DNA of 64,000 bases. Origin: Chimonanthus salicifolius (lineage: Eukaryota > Streptophyta > Magnoliopsida > Laurales > Calycanthaceae). The notes under the pieces were generated by a model that was not told the DNA's origin, made no database searches, and saw only the letters and a program-made list of their open reading frames with translations. This document shows positions 57,634 through 64,000 of the stretch, in pieces; position 1 is the stretch's first letter, and each line of letters opens with the position of its first letter. The stretch lies in NCBI GenBank assembly GCA_013350335.1, contig CM023535.1, positions 31,280,991 to 31,344,990 of the forward strand, in the 5' to 3' direction. A program made the position numbers and the translations under genes.

Positions 57634-59466
57634 TTACATGAATAATTCAGGGTGAGATGTTCTCATCTCCGATTCAAGTTCCCAAGTGGCCTCCTCATTA
57701 CCATGTCGATCCCATACCACTTTGACGAACTGAATCACTCGGTTTGGCAACACCCTTTGCTTAGTCTCTACTATTCTGACAGGCCTCTTGACGTATGTCA
57801 CGTCGCTTTGCACCTCTATATCTTGCACATTCAAAATATGAGACGGATCGAGATTGTACTTCCTCAGCATTGATACATGAAACACATCGTGTAGAGATGC
57901 CAATTGTGAAGGAAGTGCTAACTGATAAGCTACATCCCCAATCCTTCTTATGATGGAAAACGGTCCCACATATCTTGATGACAATTTCCCCTTCTTTTCA
58001 AACCTCATATGTCCGTTCTGTGGCAAGACCTTTAAGAACACCATGTCCCCCATTTCAAATTCAAAGAACCTTCTCCTCTTGTCAGCATAACTCTTCTGAC
58101 GATTCTGTGCAGTTAATAGATGTTGCCGTATTAACTGTATTTGCACTGTGGTCTCTGCAACCAACTCGGTCCTATCAGTGCAGGCTCACCAGCTTCTGTC
58201 CAGCACACTAGTGATCTACACGGCCTACCATATAAAGCCTCGAATGGGGCCATCTGAAGACTTGCCTGGTAACTGTTGTTATACGAGAATTCTACCAGCG
58301 ACAAGTGATCCTCCCATCCACCTTTGAAATCTAACATGCATGCTCTCAGCATGTCTTCCAATACTTGTATAATCCTTTCCGACTGTCCATCAGTCTCTGG
58401 ATGAAATGCAGTGCTAGTCAGTAGATCTGTCCCTATAGCTGACTGCATGCTCTGCCATACTCTGCCGGTGAATCGGCCATCTCTGTCAGATACTATAGTT
58501 CGAGGAATACCATGTAACCGAATAATTTCCTTGATATACCGCCGACCTAACATCTCAAATGAATCTGTCATCTTGATAGGAATAAAATGCGCAGACTTGG
58601 TCAGTCGGTCTACTACGACCCATATAACATCATTGCCCTTTGAGGATCTCGGCAACCCCGTCACAAAATCCATGGAAATGTGCTCCCATTTCCATTTTGG
58701 TACTGATAAGGGTTTGAGTAACCCTAGTGGCTTTTGATGTTTCGTCTTAACTTGCTAACAAGTTAAACAGTGTGCCACAAATTCCACCACATCTCTTTTG
58801 AGTCCGTGCCACCAATAATGTCTCTTCAAGTCGTGATACATTTTGGTGCTGCTCGGATGAATGGAGAGCTTGGTTTGATGCCTCAATCAATAACTCTTTC
58901 CTATAGCTTTTTGGCACATACACTATTCCCCGGAATAAAAGACCATGTCCTGGTCGTAATTCCCATTCCGGTACGACTATGCCAGTAGACATCTTGGCCC
59001 ATATCTCCTCCACTTCCGGATCTACTCGTTGCTCTTGTTCAATCTTGGTAACCATGTTGGACCATATAATCAGATTGTATATAGTCCCATGGTTATTGAG
59101 GTAGAGTTTAAACTCTCGAATGGTATTCAACATCTCCCATTCTGTCCTAATCAAACATGCCACTGATGCATGTGATATGCGGCTGAGAGCATCCGCCACC
59201 TTGTTTGCCTTAGCCGGATGATATCGAAGCGTGAACTCATAATCCGCCAGATATTCCATCCATCTGCGCTGCCTCAGGTTGAGCTCTTTCTGATCAAATA
59301 AGTACTTCAAGCTCTTATGATCTGAAAATACTTCAAACTTCTCACCATATAAATAGTGTCTCCAGCTTTTAAGAGCGAAAACCACTGAAGCTAATTCCAG
59401 ATCATGTGTAGGATAGAGGCATTTATGTATCTTTAGTTGTCTTGAACCATAAGCCACCACACGATG
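57634..59466 (-). pseudogene. Pol C-terminal half of element D: RNase H, integrase, chromodomain-like end
   Basis: RNase H is entered just after the first catalytic Asp ([33 protein letters not shown]). Integrase follows, with CLTCQQVK, MDFVTGLPRSSKG, SDRDGRFTGRVW and TDGQSERIIQ, so the D-D-E residues are all present. The tail (VKVVWDRHGNEEATWELESE, HPELFM) is chromodomain-like. Two frameshifts are visible, near 58900 in the zinc region and near 58160 after GEPALIGP. The frame ends at 57634. The 5' side is removed by the LTR at 59467. Confidence 0.9.
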
Positions 59467-59888
59467 TGTAATAGCCCGAATTTTTGAATCAATATATATT
59501 TGGCATTTATTGATTTTAATTTGAATTTTAACATGATGGAATACCAAATGGATCAAAAGTTGGGACAAGGGTCCAAGAATGGTCCAATGGGCCATGGATT
59601 GGATGAAATCCATTTAATGAGTCAATGAGGACCAAGTGGGTCAATGATGGTCAAAGGGGGCCCGATAGCCAATTTGGGTCAAGATAGTCAATTCGGGTCA
59701 AAGGGCCATAGGGGACCTAATGGGCCAAAGTAGATAAGCCCTAAGATAAATGGGTAAGACAAGAATATAATTGGGTCATGGACCCAATGGTAATCCAATT
59801 AAAATAAATTAAATGGATTAGATAATTATAAAATTATCTAAGTTAAGATGTATCAAGATTAAATGGTATGACCAAATGGGGCCCACCT

Positions 59889-59965
59889 CCACCTCAACCA
59901 TGGAGGTGGCGTGTGGACCCAAGGATAGTGGGGCCGACCACCATGGTTGACTTAGTCAACCATGG
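59889..59965. promoter_or_regulatory. U3 double-palindrome module
   Basis: CCATGGTTGAC/GTCAACCATGG-type palindrome at 59941-59965 (spacer TTA side), preceded by an imperfect CCACCTCA/TGGAGGTGG pair at 59889-59909. It lies about 475 bp from the LTR start. Confidence 0.55.
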
Positions 59966-60548
59966 GTGGATCTTATAGAGGGAAATTAATGGAATTAGAT
60001 TAGATAGGAATTAATTAACTTAACCTAATAATCAAATTAATTAAGTTAATTAATCTAATCCAAGGATTGGTCAAAAGGGAGTCAAAACCACTCCAACAAA
60101 CACAAACCACTCCTAAGAAACACAAAAATAAAACCATGGGCTTGAATGGTGGTTTTATCCCAACCACCACCATTAATGCAATGGTGGTTGGTGGGGGAAT
60201 TAATGTGGAGCATGACCTAAACTAACCAAAAGATGATATCTCATCTCATTTCACTATCTCCATCGTCTCCACTCTCAAGAAACATCCCATGCACTAAGGA
60301 AAAGAAAACAAAACTTAGAAGAGAAAACTTAGAAAGAGAAGAGAAGAAAAGAGAAGAGAAGGCAAGCTTTGGGCCACCAAGACCTTTGAAAATCTCTCCC
60401 TCATCTCCATACTCTCTTTATCTCTTAACCTAACCCCATTTACCTTAGCCGATCCAAACGTGTCCCACCATTGATCAAGCACATCTAGCCGTTCAAACAA
60501 GGAGATGAAGAAGAAAGGAGGCCAAGGAAGCCGACGGGAGCGACAAAG

Positions 60549-60574
60549 ACCGGAGGAGTCGTCGGATTGTAAGT
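60549..60574 (+). other. Conserved leader end with splice-donor-like GTAAGTATG
   Basis: GACCGGAGGAGTCGTCGGATT is followed by GTAAGTATG (GT at 60569). It follows a purine-rich, exon-like leader (60280-60568) and precedes every hairpin of this LTR. Listed as the plus-strand representative of nine copies. Confidence 0.45.
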
Positions 60575-60955
60575 ATGTTTTAAACAAGAAATTTAAATTT
60601 TTAGGGTTTTAAGTTTTGGAATCCATTTATTAGATAATAGCCAAAAACATCATGGGCCTTGGATCTAAGATCCATCAATGGAAGATTAAGAAATGGATAA
60701 ACTTAGAGAGAGATAGATTAAATGAATGGATGACCATAGGGTTCGGCCATGGTGGATGATGGGTAATTTAATTGAGATTATATGGTTTAGAATATTGGGA
60801 ATGCTTAATGGTTTTTATGAGGATTCCAAGATTTTAAAATGATTGAAAAGTTGGTAAGTTTTAAAGGTGTTAAATAAGGAAAACTATGAGGTATGTAGAT
60901 GATTCCAAGTGGCCTCAAAATATTGGAAATATAATATTTTAAAGAAATCATGGAC

Positions 60956-62138
60956 CATAGGGTTCGGCCATACAAGGTGGCCGAACCCCATGGTTAGTGA
61001 TTATGAGGGTTAGGGTTCTTAAAATAATGGTTTTTAAGGTTGGAAAATGGTGGAGAATGGTTAGGGTTTCAAGGGTTAAATGTAGGCAAATTTTTGGAAA
61101 AAGTTTTATGATGAAGTCCATGAATGATGTGTTAGGATTTTTTTTATGGAACTATGGTGATGGTTAATTATTTTTATAAGAATAGAAAGATGGAAGTGGT
61201 GGAGTAAATAATTTTGAATTATGGAGGTAATGAGGAAATGATGGGTGGTAGAAGTGGATTTTAAATGTAATTAAAAATCCAAGATAAAAATGAGGGAAAG
61301 ACATCATGGGTTCGGCCATGGTGTATGACCGAACCCATGACCCATGTCTTTAGGTCATTCATGGGCTAAGTATGTTTTATATATGTGGTTAAACGAAATG
61401 GAAATTAGGTTAAGTTAATGATGAAACTTAAATGGATTTACAAAGTGTATGATATTTTTTAGGGCCAAAATGAATGAGGATTATTGATTTTAAAAATGGA
61501 TGTCCTTTGGACAAAAACATTGGTCTAAGAATGACATCAATGGATGATTTAATTTTCATTAGAGGTATGTTTAAATGGGTAAATGAAACCAAGAAAAATG
61601 GGGAAAGAAACATCATGTGTTCGGCCATGGTGTATGGCCGAACCCATGACCCAAATTTTGACCAATTTTAGGCTAAGGTTAATGCATGTATCAATGCCTA
61701 GGAGTTGGTTTTTAAGGGCCAAAAAGAATGAAGATTTGTGATTTTAAATTGGATTATTTTGGGACAAAACCTAGTCTTTGAAAATGGTATCCATAAAGGT
61801 GAACCTTATGGGTAGTGATTAGTGGATTTAATAAACGGAAAATAATGTAGAAGAATACTAGATTTTGATGGATTTATAAAAATGATATGTGGGCCACACC
61901 TTAGGCCAAAATATGGAATTAGGTGTGGGAGTAAATGTTTTTCAAAAATTAAATATTAGGTGGCTGATTTTATGATGCTAGGTCATGATTGAAGGGACCT
62001 AAGTATGAATGAATCTTGGACTTAGAATGCACACAAATGAATGGATGATTAACCATGGAGGAAAGGATGGCAAAACGGTAAATAAGTGCCACATTGAAAA
62101 ACCATAGATTCGGCCATAATACATGGCCGAACCCTATG
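60956..62138. repeat. Four TTCGGCCAT hairpins
   Basis: Units lie at 60956-60991, 61304-61338 (right arm ATGACCGAACC), 61614-61648 (left arm CATGTGTTCGG) and 62103-62138, with a half-unit at about 60736-60752. The second and third are the counterparts of units in the window-start LTR. Confidence 0.82.
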
Positions 62139-62319
62139 GGGATTAGACATGGAATCGGATATTACGAATGATTTAAATGAAACAGATAGATGCTGTGTTT
62201 TAGGCTCGCAAATTGGAATTTTAAATTTGGCCAAAATCGGATTTATGTATGAGTCAAAAACCAATGGATAATGGGCTATGTAACACCCCGATTTCTCAAT
62301 AAGATGAATATTTACGAAA

Positions 62320-62595
62320 ATACCCCTGGATTGGTGAATTCAATAAATATGATTGTAAATAAGGAAATGGTGGGGCTCATTGCTCAAATTAAGGTCATAT
62401 GAGCACATTATAAATGTCAAGTTTGATTGGTTGGGTAATTTCTCAATGAAGTGGAAAATTACCAAAATGCCCCTGAGTTGTTAAATTAATTATTTTGTGA
62501 TGTTAAGTAAGGAAATAGTGGGGCCCATTGCTCAAAATAAAATCATATGAGCACATTATGAATGTTAAGTTTGATTGGTTGGGTAATTTTCATCA
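62320..62595 (+). repeat. Direct duplication of about 145 bp near the LTR start
   Basis: The blocks around 62320-62435 and 62460-62580 share the order AAAATNCCCCTG, a TTAATT-rich spacer, AAGGAAAT(G/A)GTGGGGC, CATTGCTCAAA, AT(A/C)ATATGAGCACATTAT and AAGTTTGATTGGTTGGGTAATTT. The other members of this family have a single copy. Confidence 0.7.
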
Positions 62596-63639
62596 TTTGG
62601 GTCAAAAATGGCTAAATGGGTCAAAGGGCCCAAATGGGACCTATCGGGTCTTATTGGATTATTTGACCGTTTTGTAAATTTAAATTAAATGGGGTTAAGC
62701 CTATTTGATTGGAAATCAAGTGGAGAAGAAATGGGTAGGCTTGATCCATGTATGAAAACCATTTACAAATGACCAAAATTCCATATTTGGGTCATGGAGT
62801 CAAAAACGGGTCAAGGAGCTAAAAGTGGACCCAACGGGTCGAGTTGACTATTGTTGACCGTGTGAACCCTCAAGGGAGCTCAAACACGATTCAAATCAGT
62901 TGAGTGGGATGGAGGTGAGTTGGAATTAAATCAAAAGGTGAGTTAACTCATATGCATTAAATGAAATGCATTAAATGTGATGAGTTGGGTTGGAATAAAA
63001 ATACATTGAGTTGGGTGAGTCAAAATGGAAATTCAAGGGGCTGTAAAATCAGTGAGTTGAGAGGGAATTTGAAGAGATTGGCTGGTCTTAAACCAACCAA
63101 AACAAGTCCCACACGTTGGGGACTTGTTTTGGTGATTTTCATGATGGGTTTTAAATGAGAATACATGGAAATTGGATGAGATGCTTGGGGATTTGAATGG
63201 CTGCATTGGTAGCTGCCAAGGGGTGCCTTGGATGGCACCCAATGCCCACCGTTTTGAGCAAGAAATTATGAGGAATTGAGAGGTTTTTGGGGCTGAACTA
63301 CAAAAACAATAAGCACACAAGGTTGGCCATTTTTCACATTGGAAATCCAAGAATTTCCATCTCTCTCTCTCTCCCTCTCTCAAATTCGTTTTTCCTACCT
63401 GGAATAGCAGAGGTGTTTGCACCAGTAGATCAAGCACAAAACAGCAAAAGAAAGGAAGAAATAAAAGGGAGAAACCAAGGACCAAAGGCAAAGAGAAAGA
63501 TTGGAAGTTTGGTAAGTATTTATTTGTTATTTTGGTATAATAACATGGAGCAAATGTGGTGTGTATTGGCCATGGTTATGGCCGAATACACCAAGGTTTT
63601 AACCTTGATTAGTGGAGGATTTAAAATGGTAAAAATAAC

Positions 63640-63895
63640 CATTGGGTTCGGCCACCATGAAGGGCCGAACCCCATGTGAGAGATGGCTTGGTTTTCATGT
63701 TTTGAAACATGAAAACCATGGGTTTTATGAACTGTTTTTGGGTTTGATTTAAGATTCAAATGCATGTTTTAGAAAGGTTTAAAACATGGATTCGGATGTC
63801 ATGAATGGCTGAATGTATCATGGGTCTAAGACCTTGGGTATCAAATGATGAAAGGGTTCATTGCGTTCGGCCATCTTGGATGGCCGAACACCATG
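63640..63895. repeat. Two TTCGGCCAT-type hairpins
   Basis: 63640-63676 has loop-proximal sequence changed to GGCCACCATGAAGGGCC; 63861-63895 has arms GTTCGGCCATC/GATGGCCGAAC. They follow the donor-like site at 63512, as in other LTRs. Confidence 0.7.
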
Positions 63896-64000
63896 AATTG
63901 ATGTTGAAATCTTGATATTTTTGTAAGATAAAACCATGCAAATGTCTTACTGTTTTGGATGATTAGATTAGACATAAGATGACATGTTTAAGTGGTTCAA

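Larger units (their letters stand above)
56053..59466 (-). mobile_element. Element D: gypsy chromovirus, 3' half
   Basis: It holds a 3' LTR (56053-57571), PPT and C-terminal pol, cut at 59466 by a plus-strand LTR. The rest, including the 5' LTR, would lie right of the window. Its integrase is better preserved than that of elements A and C. Confidence 0.85.
59467..62278 (+). mobile_element. Plus-strand gypsy LTR, interrupted at 62278
   Basis: It starts TGTAATAGCCCGAAT inside the RNase H region of element D. It has the U3 module (59889-59965), a leader with donor-like CGGATT/GTAAGTATG (GT at 60569), hairpins at 60956-62138 and sequence shared with 1-1330. It ends abruptly at 62278 where another LTR begins, so its CpG block and 3' end lie beyond the window. 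Confidence 0.85.
62279..64000 (+). mobile_element. 5' part of a plus-strand LTR of the second family (runs off window)
   Basis: It starts TGTAACACCCCGATTTC; the left flank is GGCTA. The first 250 bp contain a near-duplicate, with TACGAAAATACCCC repeated as TACCAAAATGCCCC about 145 bp on, followed each time by AGGAAATGGTGGGGC-like and GAGCACATTATAAATGT-like DNA. A TC run (63358-63380), a purine-rich leader, a donor-like TTTG/GTAAGTATT (GT at 63512) and hairpins at 63640-63676 and 63861-63895 follow. No gene is seen. Confidence 0.85.

Overview
The window is repeat-dominated nuclear DNA of a land plant, most likely an angiosperm with a large genome. It is AT-rich and built almost entirely of nested LTR retrotransposons; no intact host gene is visible. 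The evidence is Ty3-gypsy chromovirus pol (reverse transcriptase, RNase H, integrase with a chromodomain-like tail), primer-binding sites matching initiator tRNA-Met (TGGTATCAGAGC), unusually long LTRs (mostly 3-3.9 kb) starting TGTAA and ending TTACA, and exact 5-bp target-site duplications (TSDs).

Layout. 1-2608 is the end of a plus-strand LTR inserted in a minus-strand LTR (2609-5835). That LTR belongs to element B, which has almost no interior (5836-6426) and a complete right LTR (6427-10316). B sits in a minus-strand LTR (10317-12240), itself inserted in a plus-strand LTR (12241-14392). A short gene-like or retroelement-like target (14393-14594, resuming at 30384-31121) is split by a solo LTR (14595-30383, TSD GGGTA). 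That solo LTR is in turn split by element A, a full-length but dead chromovirus (15865-28256, TSD CGCAC). A probable Tat/Athila-type LTR (about 31122-32770) follows, then a Ty1-copia SIRE-like element on the minus strand, scattered over about 32772-56052. The SIRE element has been invaded by a solo LTR (34455-37540, TSD AGGGC), by element C (38050-49636, TSD TAGCT) and by another solo LTR (52029-55653). Element D (56053-59466, minus) is cut in its RNase H region by a plus-strand LTR (59467-62278), which is cut by a further plus-strand LTR running off the window (62279-64000).

How the parts work together. Only retroelement functions are present: gag with CCHC knuckle, protease, RT, RNase H, integrase and chromodomain, all broken. 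Element C is the striking one. Its two 3753-bp LTRs differ at one base that I could find and its TSD is perfect, so it moved very recently, yet its interior keeps only an integrase pseudogene and an unfamiliar zinc-knuckle segment. It must have been moved by proteins supplied in trans.

The LTRs carry layered non-coding structure not explained by ordinary annotation. In order from the LTR start there is (i) a U3 module of two palindromes, one made of inverted W-box cores, (ii) a polypyrimidine/polypurine leader ending in a conserved splice-donor-like GTAAGT, (iii) a field of about 45 hairpins with arms CATGGGTTCGGCCAT, (iv) a CpG-rich block ending in a GGTAGGATTCCTACC palindrome, (v) RY/TATA-like sequence, 57-69-bp tandem repeats and a second hairpin family with covarying arms, and (vi) a conserved 3' end. 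This LTR architecture is the best candidate for something undescribed.
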